In this document: positions 33,845 through 46,230 of the stretch, piece after piece
How positions within the stretch are numbered: position 1 is the stretch's first letter
Layout: every line of letters starts with the position of its first letter
NCBI RefSeq assembly: GCF_039555335.1
Contig: NC_092640.1
Location: 44,294,099 to 44,358,098, forward strand
Direction: 5' to 3'
Source of the DNA: Amphiura filiformis
Taxonomy: Eukaryota > Echinodermata > Ophiuroidea > Amphilepidida > Amphiuridae
DNA length: 64,000 nt
Notes under the pieces: generated by a model
What the model was told of the DNA's origin: nothing
What the model saw: only the letters and a program-made list of their open reading frames with translations
Database searches by the model: none
Position numbers and translations under genes: made by a program

Positions 33845-34050
33845 AGAAAGAATGAACAGTTTAACCAACCCAAAATGTTACAATTAAACATGACAACAAA
33901 TAAACACAAATCCCGACCGGCACACAACCCAACTTGAAAAAAGCAAGGGAATGTGCCGGCATGGGAATCGAACCCACGACCTTCCGATCTCTAGACGGAC
34001 GCCTTATCCATTAGGCTACCAGTTCCCACTGATAAACGGTGGTTAAAGTA
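33845..34050 (-). repeat. tRNA-headed SINE, copy 2
   Basis: Near-identical to 32083-32290, head at about 33955-34030 on the minus strand. Confidence 0.65.
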
Positions 34051-34439
34051 TATGACCTTTAACACCACCAACAGATGAGGGTTCCCATACTGCAGCTATG
34101 ACCAAAGTTTAGTTGCAATAGGATTTTAACTGTTCATATGATATGAGATCAAAAAGCCTTCTACTGTTATTATTGTTATATTATATTGTTGACGTACACA
34201 GACACCCCGACACACTGACTGACACACGGACACACGACTCGTGAATCGTGATGCCATAAGGTATTTTCCTTCAGACGACATTTCTCCTCAAATTAAATAT
34301 ATTGACATTTTAAAGGAAAAACTACCCTTCTAAATATATCCAACTAACATTTTCTTTTTTGATTAACATTTTACAGAGATTAAAATTTTATGAAATTATA
34401 GGCACCTATATGAATTATATGCCACGTTTCAGAATTTTT

Positions 34440-34862
34440 ATGTGTGTTTGATTTGATTTTTTCGGGTTTTGACAACCCTGGATAACCCAAGAAAGCCTCT
34501 ATTGAAGCTTATTTCCATTGGGGTCCATTTGAACACCGGGACGGGTTGGGAACAGTCAGGGGTTAACACCCTACTCTTTTCGAAACTGGCTGCGAGATAC
34601 ATGTACAGGTATGGCTCTCTGTACACGGGACCGACGGCTTAACGTCACCTCCGAAGGACGGAGTACTTTCATGATTCGTTTACCCAATTCTAAATGAACC
34701 ATGGGGAGAGCGGAAGTCTGAATTTAATCTACAGAAGTTGCCAATTAATTTCAGACTGTTTTTTCCAAGTCAATATCCCAGCAAATCGCCACCGCCGGGA
34801 ATCGAACCCGGGACCTCATGCACTAAAGGCAAGCACCCTAACCATTGCGCCACGCTCTCCCT
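34440..34862 (-). repeat. tRNA-headed SINE with a strongly conserved-looking centre
   Basis: Minus-strand head at 34785-34862 (GGCGCAATGGTTAGGGTGC, GGTTCGATTCCCGG) followed by a body containing GACGTTAAGCCGTCGGTCCC, which reads like one of the central domains shared between unrelated invertebrate SINEs; I cannot name which. It is inserted in a reverse-transcriptase relic that continues on both sides. Confidence 0.6.
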
Positions 34863-35249
34863 GTTTGCATTCCAATTCTGTCATTATCGAGATGTATAGC
34901 TAAGTTCGAAAAATTTAAACAAAAATCTGGTAACATGTATGTTCACTTTCAAAGTCTATGAGATATTTAGTTATGACAGAAAAAAGTCACAAGTCAAATA
35001 AGCCTTTCTCACGAAGTAAGGGCTAAGAGTAAAATTGTACATTTCTGTTTGGGAGTGGCCTTCTCCATGTTCTCTCCTTTCTCCTTTTCCTTGCTATTTT
35101 CTTCCATTTCTTTATCAAAGCTATCTAGGCCAGCATGCATTTTATTAGCCTACACTAGCTATCCAGGCTTGTGCTTTTTTTGTATGAGCTTGGAACGGTC
35201 CATGGATTTCCCATGGATTAGCATGTGTCTCTCACGGACCAACCTGGGT

Positions 35250-35288
35250 AAACAAACAAACAAACAAACAAACAAACAAACAAACAAA
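35250..35288. repeat. (AAAC)n microsatellite
   Basis: About nine uninterrupted AAAC units. Confidence 0.85.
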
Positions 35289-35379
35289 ATGAGATTGGTG
35301 GTTTAAGAAGTCATTTGGTAAATATGTTTATTAGTTGCAATATTCTTAATCATGTGACCAATTGTGTAAAAAAAACACC

Positions 35380-35540
35380 TTACGATGATATTAAACCAAC
35401 ATTTGGAAAAACTGTAATTGATGATAATTATGTCATTAAATTTTCAAGTTAGAGTTTCAAAATATAAGTTGTGTAGTACGCCAAGGGTACATTCTTGGAC
35501 CCCTATTATTTATATTATATATAAATGATAATAAATACAT
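35380..35540 (+). mobile_element. Reverse-transcriptase relic
   Basis: A frame at about 35478-35530 reads VRQGYILGPLLFILYIND, RT motif B of a LINE-type element. The neighbouring 34260-34440 and 34863-35030 are parts of the same dispersed family. Confidence 0.6.
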
Positions 35541-35739
35541 CAAGGATGATTCCAATTAATTCTCTCTGCTGATTACATAACAATATTGCATGTACACTCG
35601 AATTGTATTCAAAAGACAACATATGTTTTCGAACAACGACTCTAAAAGTTACAAAAAAAAATGCATTTTGCATTTTGGTTTTCAGCTTCAGGCCACTTAC
35701 ATGAAACAAAATTGTTTTTAACGAAGGTCGTAACCTACA

Positions 35740-38700
35740 TAACCTAAATTGTTGATCTTAAGTATAAAAAAGTATACATAATTAGAATGGCACCGACTGC
35801 TGGTCTATATAAAAGTGTACATATTTAGACTTGATGAATCCATCTGTGAGGTCAAAAGCGTAAAAATGTTCAGTTTTGGAGAAAAAAACTGATATAGTTA
35901 ACAAAAAAAATATATAAATATCTAGGAATTATTACTATTATTATTATTATTAATTTATTTTATTTTAAATCAACTTCCTCAAAAATATTTGAAATTTGAG
36001 CCAAAATCGGGCCTTTTTTCAGACAGTTTTTGGTGAAAATTGTCAAAGTTGGTCAAAATTCAAGAAAAAACTTTAACGGGTCGTAGATATTTATATCTAG
36101 TTATTTTTTTTCTTTTACCCAAGTTTAACCTCACAGATGGATTCATCAAGACGGTGCCATTCTAATTAGGCCAAGTAAAATAAAAAACATGTTTCACGTC
36201 CGGGTTTTTGAAAAAAAGTAGCTGTTTTAGCGTATACAATAATGCCTGGAAAAAGGACGAGACCTCTTTTTATTTCTTGTTGTGAGAGATAGGCCCCTCT
36301 AACTATCACAAAACCTTATGAAAGTCTTTCTTGTGTGACGGGACCGAGCGGCTAGGTACTTAGGTAGCAAGTGGTTTAATTGGTGGGTTTGCCGGAGCTG
36401 GAATCCGGCTACGCACTGGAAGAGTTATGATGGACCACAAAGGAAAACTGCGGCGACACTTTGTTCTACTTTCTTGAAACTTATTTATTACTACAGTTGT
36501 CAGATCAACAATATGGATAACTCTGGCTTCGACTCAACACTTCACTTATACAAGAGGAAGTCGACTACATACTTAACAACTCTTTACTTCTTATCACTAC
36601 GGTCTAACACACTCAAATCTGAAAGGTCTACTATTCCATTTCTGCACTTGAATTTGGGACTTGAAGCTCTACTGGTCCTAAACTGAAAGGCACATCACGT
36701 GAACTTGCTTTTTCCAAACTTGATACTTGAAACTGCTAAGATTGTAACCACATCTAAGAAGCGTTTTGGCCTATGTCTCTTATCCTATAACAGCTAGATC
36801 CACAACAGGCGTGCAATAACAGCAATAACAGGCTGTTGCAGAACAGTTACAGAACAGCAGGCGAGCGATAACAACATACAGGCTGTTCCAATTTACATCT
36901 ACGAGCAAACAGGCTGTTGATACAAAAAGAAATAAGAAAAACTATTTAATATAATTAACTACTTAATATCTACACATACTTTAATATAACATTGCAACAC
37001 GAGTGACATTAATGACTTGACTGAACAATCTGATGTGTAACTCCTTGCTGAACTTTTTGTTAACTCCCCATGCATAACTCTCCTCAGTAACTCTCGATGT
37101 ATAACTCTCCTTAGTAATGACTGTCCAGCACAAGCGCACTCATGGTCACTATTGAGCATTATACATTATGTTGCAATATTACAAATATTTTTATTACTAA
37201 GAACATAGATAATTAATTACTTTGAGTACCTGCTAATTGTGCACCATGTGAGAAGTTCAATGATATTTAAACATTGGCTATCATTAGTCACTTCACAAAG
37301 AAATAATAAAAGGAGTTAATTTGGGTTCATGTGTGTATTCCCCCACAACATGATATAGTCTACAACCAACTCGCTCAACAACTCCACAAAGAAAATTAAA
37401 ACTCGCCAACACACGACTCTTGGCATGTGAGAACTTTTGAAATAGAGCAATTGACAAAATAGTGCACATTAATAGCAAGGATTCATCTTTATAACACACA
37501 ATTTCAACAAAGCATGTAAAAGTATTTTGTGCTACCTGTATAATATATCAAAACATTGTTAATGAGTTACCTTTCTTTTGGAATGTACTACTAATTAGTG
37601 AAGGCCTACTGGGCTCACAAAATAAATAATGCTTTAATAACTTCCAAATAGAGGACCTACATATTTGGTTGAAATAAAAATAATAAAGGGTAACTCGCCT
37701 GAACTCGACTGATACCTCGACTTCAAAAACTCACATTTTGGAATTATATCTTTGGCAAGAAATCACAATATAAAATTGTACCTGTGAATTTTGGATCTGA
37801 ACAGGTACACAGATTGGTAGCACACATTATTAGGAACACATGTTTTAAATCTGACTCACTTTATGTGATCAGTTGTTGCACACATAATTATATATAAAAA
37901 TAGCTGGCTGGCTTTTATGCAACTAGACACACATTTGGCATATAAAATGGACGGTTCAATATAAAAATATGATGCATAGACACACATAATTATGATACAC
38001 AATAAAATTTGCATAATCAGCACCATATAAATATATGGCACTCAGTAAGGTGCCACCTAGCACACTGCTGTAGCACCACATGACTATAGGCCTATGCGTA
38101 CATGTCAACTAGGCCTTACTTTCAGAAAAAGCACCAATATTTCTTTTGCAACCATTTGGTTCACATTTGTCCTTAACTCGCTCGTCTTTACACTACAAAA
38201 ATAGACAAATGTTGTTCCTTTACCACGTCCGCCACCATGTTCATATCCAAACAATTGCAAATGGAATACGGTAATCCAAAATGGTATGATTTTTAATTCT
38301 GTTTCATTCACGCCCACCTACAACCTAATGAAACAATAATACTCATTCTTGGTACATACATAAAAATCTGAACCATGACTATAGTCCGCCTGCATTGCAA
38401 CTGAGCTATAATAAATAATGGCATTTCTGCTCAAATACGATGCCATTTTGCATAACTGACATTTACACGCCTGCATACAAGTTTATATAAATGCATAATA
38501 TGAAGACACATCATTATCACCTATTTACTTGAACTTCACATGATTAAAATGTAAACACCACTGATATGAAAGACTGATTTCTTTTAATCTGAAGCTAACA
38601 TTTGTAAGACATACATTCCTTTTGGCAATTTTTAATCACTGAATTGACATCATAACAACAGAAAAGCAATTAATTAATCAATTATGAACATCCAAATAAT

Positions 38701-39710
38701 CCATGCCAAACAACATTTTGATCTATTATTTTGGTACATGAGTTAAAATCACAACAATGGGCGAGCAATCACTTAATTAGGAGCATCTGACACAATATAA
38801 ACAAAGTACAACATTCGATCTATTTTATACATCCTACACGATGCTTTGTGTATGGCAAACCGTACTTGTACGCGTATAGCGGCGAGCATGTACCGTGCTC
38901 TATGACCCTATTGCCTACGCGACAAATTGTAAAATATCAATTTCCAAAATGTAGATAATCTAGAAAATGACAAAGTTTACGGCCAATCACTCATGTCTTA
39001 CTCTAACGAAGTTAACATCATGATAGATACACATTAGTGATGACCCTTACACGCAAATCAGCCCCTGACATTATGTCAACAAAGAGGATTTCGAACCCAA
39101 ACTCGAGATGGTCATGTCAAAAATACGCAAATCTTGGCGACCATGTTTTGTTTACATGCAATTTGAATGCAGATCTGAATGCAAAACACGCACCAGAAAA
39201 CATTAATTTCTATCATTTGAGAGCACTAAAAACACACGCCAGCGGGCTCATTATGTGCTATAGATGTTTGTGTACTCAAAACTTATATATATATTTATAA
39301 CTACCTGAATCCCCAGCACTGTTTTAGTGATAATACCACTCGTTTCCAGGGTTGTTTACACGCAAATTCATGAAATCGCAGGTCACTGCTTTTTCCGGAT
39401 TACGTCATTTCTCATGCAATGCAATTTGGAAGCGCCGTCTATCGCCACTACCAATTAGCGCTTTTCAGGGAGACCGAACGCGGTTTGCTAGGACATTTCG
39501 GATCCCCGTCACACTTGTATATTATCAAGGCTATAGAAAGCATCTCTATCAAACATATTTTTGAAAGGTTATAACTGAATTTCAAAAATAAAAATAAAAT
39601 TGAAGAAACCTCAAAAAAGGAAGCGGGAGGGGACGTGAAACATGTTCATTTTTTTATTTGGCCTTATGTATACTTTTATATACTTTAGACCAACAATTTA
39701 GAAGTTATGA
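35740..39710. mobile_element. Roughly 4-kb inverted-repeat element, family unknown
   Basis: Left end AAATTGTTGATCTTAAGTAT...AAAGTATACATA, then (after a nested element) AGGCCAAGTAAAATAAAA and AACATGTTTCACGTCC. The right end, about 39618-39710, is the inverse of the same series. Arms of about 85 bp. The 3.4 kb between holds only short frames, none with a motif I know; mostly A+T-rich with local CAGGCTGTT repeats (36800-36910). Probably a non-autonomous or gutted DNA transposon. Confidence 0.55.
35781..36167. mobile_element. Miniature element nested in the left arm
   Basis: ATTAGAATGGCACCG and inverse CGGTGCCATTCTAAT at its ends, plus CTTGATGAATCCATCTGTGA / inverse inside. It interrupts the outer element between TATACATA and AGGCCAAG. 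Confidence 0.7.
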
Positions 39711-40154
39711 GGCCCAAAAGTTTCCATAATTCCAGGGATAAGACCACTCTTTATAAGCATAAATAATACTATTTAGAAAGAGGTAATACAAGAGACAGAT
39801 TTGAAGTTGAAAACATGAACAAGCCTAGAGAACAAGCTATAAATTCAGGGCAAAACACATCAACCGCCCCCCCCCAGATTTAGGATAATGATGTCACTCG
39901 ATTAATTATTCATGTTACAATTGACAGTTGGAATACAACATTTACCTTGTTTATTGTGCACAGCTGTTTGCTGTATGTTCTCTATCTTTCTGTTGTTTGT
40001 CTAGTAAATACACAGATAAGGTGGAGGTAAATATATTACTGTTTGCATGCACGCATAAAGCATAGATTCAAGGTCAAAGTGTTATTGTGGAAAGTTTTAA
40101 TGTCACACTAGTGCATTTGCCTCAAGCCAGTACAACTATTGAAACCTGAATTTG

Positions 40155-40212
40155 CGTTTGACCAGTCAGTGAGTGAGTGTAGTGTTTGACCAGTCAGTGA
40201 GTGAGTGTAGTA
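40155..40212. repeat. 28-bp tandem duplication
   Basis: TTTGACCAGTCAGTGAGTGA occurs twice head to tail. Confidence 0.7.
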
Positions 40213-40534
40213 AGTAAAGTAAGTATAGACTATATTAGACTTGACATGTTTTCTTAAAGGCTGTGCCATAATTGTGTGTAGGCCTAACAGGTGTGGGCTT
40301 TCTCAAAATGGTCAGCAGAATTGCTTGCCCGGCCCTCCTCCCCTTTCGACCAACAAATCTTTGAACTCACCTTTGCACATGCCGGGGCACATGCCAGATT
40401 TTTCCCACTAACAATATGTGTGCAAGAGAAACACACAATTCTAGCGTGGTTTTCACTAGGCTGTTACTCAGCAGTTGTAAGTTTGAACAGCCACTAGCTT
40501 AGCTACTACATGTACATGCTTGGAACAGCTATAA

Positions 40535-40640
40535 TTTAGCCTTCACATTTTTGAACAGCTATATATATTATAGCCTTCACATTTTTGAACAGCTATAATT
40601 TAGCCTTCACATTTTTGAACAGCTAGTTTAGCTATAGCTG
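40535..40640. repeat. Short tandem repeat, about 35-bp unit
   Basis: Three copies of ATTTAGCCTTCACATTTTTG / AACAGCTATAA. Confidence 0.7.
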
Positions 40641-40744
40641 TTCGATTTTTGAACTTGGCTGTTAGCCAGTTAACCTTTACTTCCTCAGTGGTTTACCCAA
40701 GGGTCAAATAGGTGCATGATATGGGAATATATTTCTAACCGCCA

Positions 40745-40905
40745 TTTTGAACAGGTGTGGATGAATGCAGATGGAATCTTAATCCTTTGGATATATTTTC
40801 AGCTTGGGTGATTCCATTTGAAATCTACACCCCTGTATGGGAGATTGAGGTCATGTCTTCCATAGGGTGTGTATGGCTCTCAACTGGAATAGGCCAATGA
40901 CCATT
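40745..40905. mobile_element. Interspersed repeat adjoining exon 1 of gene 4
   Basis: Shares GATTCCATTTGAAATCTACAC-type, GGTCATGTCTTCCATAGG-type and CAACTGGAATAG phrases with 48205-48290 and 63309-63468. It stops about 10 bases before the splice acceptor of gene 4 exon 1. Confidence 0.6.
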
Positions 40906-40918
40906 GCTCCATTTCAGG

Positions 40919-41147
40919 ATGGCTACACCAATATCCCAACAAAAACAACTGACACAACGAATAGACAGCAACCATGACCACTATTGGATGGCTACAAGTG
41001 CATTTTATCAACACACGAACCGACAGGAAGCTCTTAGGAAATGGACGGAGGAACAATTTGAATCATACGTGGTGAATGTTTTATCTGAAAGTTTTGATGA
41101 TAAACTTGGTGAGCCATTGCGTGTGCTTGGTGTGGGCAGCAGTGAAG
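40919..41147 (+). CDS. HNMT-like: Gene 4, exon 1
   Basis: 229 bases, ATG in AGGATGG, donor GTAAGT. Intact. Confidence 0.85.
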
Positions 41148-44100
41148 GTAAGTTCAGCTTAAAACTACAATGGTTTGGTTGATATAAAGGATTGCCTAGT
41201 CGGGGATGTTGAATGCCGGCCTGAGCCTTGATGAAAATTCAGGGCACTTTCAAAACAATTGACATTTTCTAACCGGAAAGGTCAATCCCCAAAACTTATG
41301 GCCTTAAAAGTGAAGGAAATGGAAAATGTCACAGTAATGTCGTAAGTTATGTTAGTCAAAAAAATTGTTAGCTTGCCCTCGACCAAACGACTGCAATTTT
41401 ATTACAATTTGAATGTTTTTTAGTACTTATTTTGTGATTTTTGTTGTTGAAAAGCTACATCTGGCTAGTGGCATTGACCATGTTGACGTGTGAATGACCA
41501 TGGATCAAAATTGCTGAAAACAGCGGGAAAAGCAGTGCTGAAAACTTAAACAAAAAAAGTAGTGTAATAAAAGTAATCACTTTTTTGTATGCTCTAATCG
41601 TATTTTTTTAGTCCCAGTGTAAACATGGTTTTGGATAGCTGGAAGTCCCTCTAAAAATACTGCCTATAGTTTGATTAGCTCATAATCGGCGGACTAATAT
41701 TAATACACTTTATTTGGAGAAGAGTACTGTGACATCTCGCCAGAAGCATCACAAATTATTTAATTGAAGTCCTATACGTTGTCTATTTTCTTCAACATGC
41801 AAAGTGGTAAAAGCCTAACAATTCCAGCTGATTATGAGTTGATCAAACTATATCAATGGGAAAACTGACCCCTGAATGTCATGATTCAATTCCTGATTGC
41901 AACACAATTGTAATAAATGAATGGTGATTACTTTCTCCCACAGGTTCTCAAGAAATTATACAGCTGAAGAACTTGAAAAATAAATTTTCCAGAATATCTG
42001 CATCTGTTATTGAACCAAGCAAACAAAAGATATCCAAATATCAAGAAACAGTAAACCAGAAAAACAGTGATTTTACCGGCATTAAATATGAGTGGCACAA
42101 CCAAACCTTCCAAGAGTATATACAATACATGAGAGTACAAAAGAAATACCATTACATCACCATCATCCATACCATGTACTTTTTAGGTGATGTAGAACAA
42201 GCAGTCAGAAACTTGCATGAGTTATTGGAACCTGGCGGCGTAATATTCATGGTGCTTGGAACAGGTGAGAAAAAGTTCACATATTTGTTAATAGACCTGC
42301 TTTGTCACAACCAATGACTCTAAATTAACCTTGTCACCATTTTAAATCTTTAGCTCTTGATCAGAGTCCTCGCTATATCATAAAAGGTCCAGTGACACCA
42401 AGTCAAATAAGTTCTAGCAAACATGGCTCTCGAAGTGAGCCTACAATCCTAGAAAAACATGTGCTGGGACACTTGCTAATTGATTCCTTGCCATAATTTT
42501 TACTTGGTGGTTTTCAAACAATATTGTACAATGGGGCATGTAGCTTGAACCATCTTTGAAGCCATGTTCCTTCCCACCATCCAACCAATGTTGTTGGGGC
42601 CCAACAATGCAGCGAAAGATGTCTCCAATCAACATTGTACTAGAGAGAAAGGGGGTCGATTTTACTTTATGGTACTTAAAGCCTAAATGTACGATTTCCG
42701 TCAAAATTTTAATTTTGTTATTCTTTATTCAAAATGTTGAAATAATATTAGTAATATCTGCCGGGAAGGGTTGCTGTCCATTTTAAGTTGAAATAACAAG
42801 GTAAAGTGAAAGAAACCCCACTGGTTATATTGGCCATTTAACATGCAGTTCTATGGGAAGACATATTATCATAATTTTTTGAATTATGATAATATGTCGA
42901 ACTTTGCTCTGTTGACCTACAAAGACAACACATTTGGCCGATTCCATTTAGGTGCAAGTTGGGACATGTGTAAACATTACAAATATGCAAAAATTCAGGT
43001 TTGAAAAAAATAACCAATTTCATATTATAAGATCGTACATTATGACTTTAAACCCATTATGTGATTTGCTCCACAGCGACAAACTCAATTTTTCTTGAAT
43101 TTCTAATAGTTGCATGATTGTAATGCCCAACTGTGCACTAAAATACCATGTGAAAGACTAAGCCTGAAATGCTTTAATTACAGTAAAATTTAAGTTTTTA
43201 TATTAAATCCAGAGATCTCCGGTTTTATTCCTAGTTCACCAATCGAGTGGTAGCTAACACCTCTCGTGCATGTGCACTGCCGTACATGTGCATTATTGAA
43301 TCAGTAAACTGTGTGCATATTGATATTTGTCTTACAATCTTATTCATACCTCCCAGCTGCGTGAAGCTCCCCTCAATAATAATACAAGCATGATCGGCAT
43401 GCACGCCGATGTATGTATGTTTTGTATGTTTTTGTGCTGCAAGAAATTTGCAATAATCTTTGTTTTGTTTGGCTCAAAATTAAAAGGGGACAATGTAATC
43501 AGTGAAAACTAACATTTAAATAGAAATCTATCTATTTGTTATGCAAATCACATATTATTGCTTTAAGTATCCCAAGACTTTTTACCAGGATGAGTAAATG
43601 CACAATTCTTGTTCTAAGTGGTACAGTGAGGCATGTGAAAATATAGGAAAATATGTAAGGACAATGAGAACCTAGTTCTGATGGTTGGAAGTTCAGTTAA
43701 CACAGGCAGCCATTTAATCCCCAGCAAACACAAAACGTTTTTGAAACGTTTTATACAGGGTATATTTTGGGGTTTTGGTTTTGGTAAAAACCTTTTTATA
43801 ACATTTAATGTCGGGTTAAATAAAGGTCAAAATATTTGTAAAATGTTTTTAACATGTTATTTTTGTAAGCATTTTTGGCCAAATATTTTGTAACACTTAA
43901 TTAACTTTATGTTAGAATATTTGTGTAAGTTATCATAAAATGTTTTTGATATTACGAAAACGTTTTATGCCTTTTATATATATATATACCCCTTATATAA
44001 CCCGACATTTAAACGTTTTCTGACAACCTTTTGTAACCTTTTGTGAATGATGTTGAAAACGTTTTGTGTTTGCTGGGTCTATTAACTAAAGTTTCAACTT

Positions 44101-44525
44101 AAATTGTCATTGTTTATATTAATCTTTTCTGCACTTTTCTTTTCTAGATTATAAAGGCATTGGCAACCTTTTCTTGACTTTCCCAGATCTACACAAGGTA
44201 GCTGCATCATCAAAGACAAGCCGTGTGACCAACTCCACAGATATCATATCTGTCCTAACCAAATACCAGATTGGATATACCAAATCGTCTTACACAGAAT
44301 CAACTGATATAACCACATGCTACACCCATAAGGAATCAACTGAGGCCGGACTCCTGCTGGATGCTTTAACTGCCACGATGAATTTTAAGGAAGTGGTACC
44401 ACAGGACATTTTTAAAGATGTTATGGACTTTATTAAACGTAATACACGTGTCAAAAAAGGTGATCAAAGGCGATGACAAATATTACTTTGATAGTGAATC
44501 GGATATTCTTATAATATCAAAATAG
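40919..44525 (+). CDS. HNMT-like: HNMT-like methyltransferase, gene 4 (late frameshift)
   Basis: Exons 40919-41147, 41944-42264 and 44148-44525. A strong acceptor (GCTCCATTTCAG) two bases before the ATG implies an upstream 5' UTR exon. Exon 1 has QHTNRQ at the contact position and a shortened KLGEPLRV turn. Exon 2 reads IEPSKQKIS (Lys at the position of human Gln94) and IHTMYF. Exon 3 opens DYKGIGNLFLTFPDLHK, a variant shared only with gene 5. One extra base near GGTGATCAAAGG shifts the frame so that translation ends at TGA 44474-44476 instead of the family stop at 44523-44525. This replaces the last 19 or so residues, including the final strand that bears human Asn283. It may be dead, altered, or a sequencing error. 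Confidence 0.75.
41944..42264 (+). CDS. HNMT-like: Gene 4, exon 2
   Basis: Acceptor CTCCCACAG, donor ACAG|GTGAGA, 321 bases. Encodes FLGDVEQAVRNL, a signature shared with gene 5. Confidence 0.85.
42676..43052. mobile_element. Miniature element in intron 2 of gene 4
   Basis: TTAAAGCCTAAATGTACGAT and inverse at the ends; a central 39-bp hairpin (GACATATTATCATAA / inverse) lies at 42860-42898. Confidence 0.65.
43720..44078. mobile_element. Miniature element, CCCAGCAAACACAAAACG family
   Basis: CCCAGCAAACACAAAACGTTT and inverse bound about 359 bp in intron 2 of gene 4, ending 70 bp before exon 3. Relatives: 48760-49050, 49480-49640 and 52452-52700. Confidence 0.75.
44148..44525 (+). CDS. HNMT-like: Gene 4, exon 3
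   Basis: Acceptor TTTTCTTTTCTAG. Open to TGA at 44474; the family frame resumes one base over and is open to TAG at 44523 (YYFDSESDILIISK). Confidence 0.75.
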
Positions 44526-45064
44526 ATATTAAAACAGGCAATGTATTACTGAGCAACAGTCCTCAGACATCATGTGTTGTCATCCTGGAGCAGGCTCTCA
44601 CATTTCCAACCTAAAACCCTGATCAACTTCATGAGAAAATAGCAACCAGAAATCACTGACTTTCTTTGATATCTTCTTGAAAATGGGACCCTTTTCACTG
44701 ACCACTGTTTTGGAGACAATATTTTGTTGGTCTGTGAGTGGAACCAGAGACCACCCTTCTTTTTTTTTTTTTTTTCGTATACTTTTTATCATAATTGTCT
44801 TGAAGTATGCACTTACCTGAATATGCAATAAAATGATCCGTTGTTAACATCCATTAGGAATAAGATATACAAAAAAGAAATAAAATATGTCAGCATCAAT
44901 TCAAAATATTGACATTGACTTTCACTTGTCACTTGTAAAATACAAATTTCCACAACAAAATAATTTTAATCTGTTTGTTGTCCCCGCCAAACTAAGTTTG
45001 GAAAGGGGCTATAAAACAAGCGCTAATGTCGAGGTGTGTGTGGTGGGTGGCTGTGTGGGGATAA

Positions 45065-46195
45065 ACTAAGTATTAATGTCATGTACTGAAGATAGGAAAC
45101 TAATATATATAAATTTAGTATGAAAGTCACCTACATAAGATAGCAAACTAACTATTAATGTCATCTACTGAAGATAGCAAATTAAGTATGGATGTCATCT
45201 ACTGAAGACAGCAAATTAAGTATGAATGTCATCTTCAGAAGATAGCAAATTTAGTATGAAAGTCACCTACAGAAGGTAGCAACTAAGTATTAATGTCATC
45301 TACTGAAAATAGCAACTTTAGTTGCCTAATGTCATCTACTGAAAATAGCAACTTTAGTTGCCTAATGTCATCTACTGAAGATAGCAAACTAAGTATAATG
45401 TCATCTACTGAAGATAGCAAACTAAATATGGATGTCATCTACTGAAGATAGCAAACTAAATATGGATGTCATCTACTGAATATAGCAAACTAAGTATAAT
45501 GTCATCTACTGAATATAGCAAACTAAGTATTAATGTCATTTACTGAAGATAGCAAACTAAATATGGATATCATCTACTGAAGATAGCAAACTAAGTATTA
45601 ATGTCATTTACTGAAGATAGCAAACTAAGTATGAATGTCATTTACTGAAGATAGCAAACTAAGTATGAATGTCATCTACTGAAAATAGCAAAGTAAGTAT
45701 TAATGTCATTTACTGAAGATAGGCAACTAAGTATGAATGTCATCTACTGAAGATAGCAAACTAAGTATTAATGTCATCTACTGATCTACTGAAGATAGCA
45801 AACTAAGTATTAATGTCATCTACTGATCTACTGAAGATAGCAAACTAAGTATGGATGTCATTTACTGAAGACAGCAAACTAAGTATAATGTCATCTACTG
45901 AAGATAGCAAACTAAGTATTAATGTCATCTACTGAAGATAGCAAACTAAATATGGATGTCATTTACTGAAAATAACAAACTAAGTATAATGTCATCTACT
46001 GAAGATAGCAAACTAAGTATGCATGACATTTACTGAAGATAACAAAGTAAGTATGGATGCCATTTACTGAAGATAGCAAACTTAGTTGAATGTCAACTGC
46101 TGAAGATGGCAAACTATCTACTGTTGACATGATTGAAGATAGCAAACTTTGTATCAAGTGCAATCTATTTGAAGATATCAAAGTTAGTATCATTT
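45065..46195. repeat. 34-bp minisatellite
   Basis: About 33 units of AATGTCATCTACTGAAGATA / GCAAACTAAGTATT with substitutions and occasional small duplications such as a doubled GATCTACT. Units at both edges are the most diverged. It lies downstream of gene 4. Confidence 0.9.
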
Positions 46196-46230
46196 ACATG
46201 GGGAAGTTAAGATGATTAGTACCACCTTGT

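Noticed and set aside
655-34862. Six or so tRNA-like segments as functional tRNA genes
   Set aside because: A and B boxes are present, but acceptor stems and anticodon stems do not pair properly, and most are followed by SINE bodies or occur as repeated copies.
37293-38317. Several 60-70 codon frames inside the 4-kb inverted-repeat element as a transposase
   Set aside because: No catalytic or DNA-binding motif could be identified, and the frames are short and scattered.
45996-46193. Antisense open frames inside the minisatellite as genes
   Set aside because: They simply follow the repeat period and have no start context or domain.
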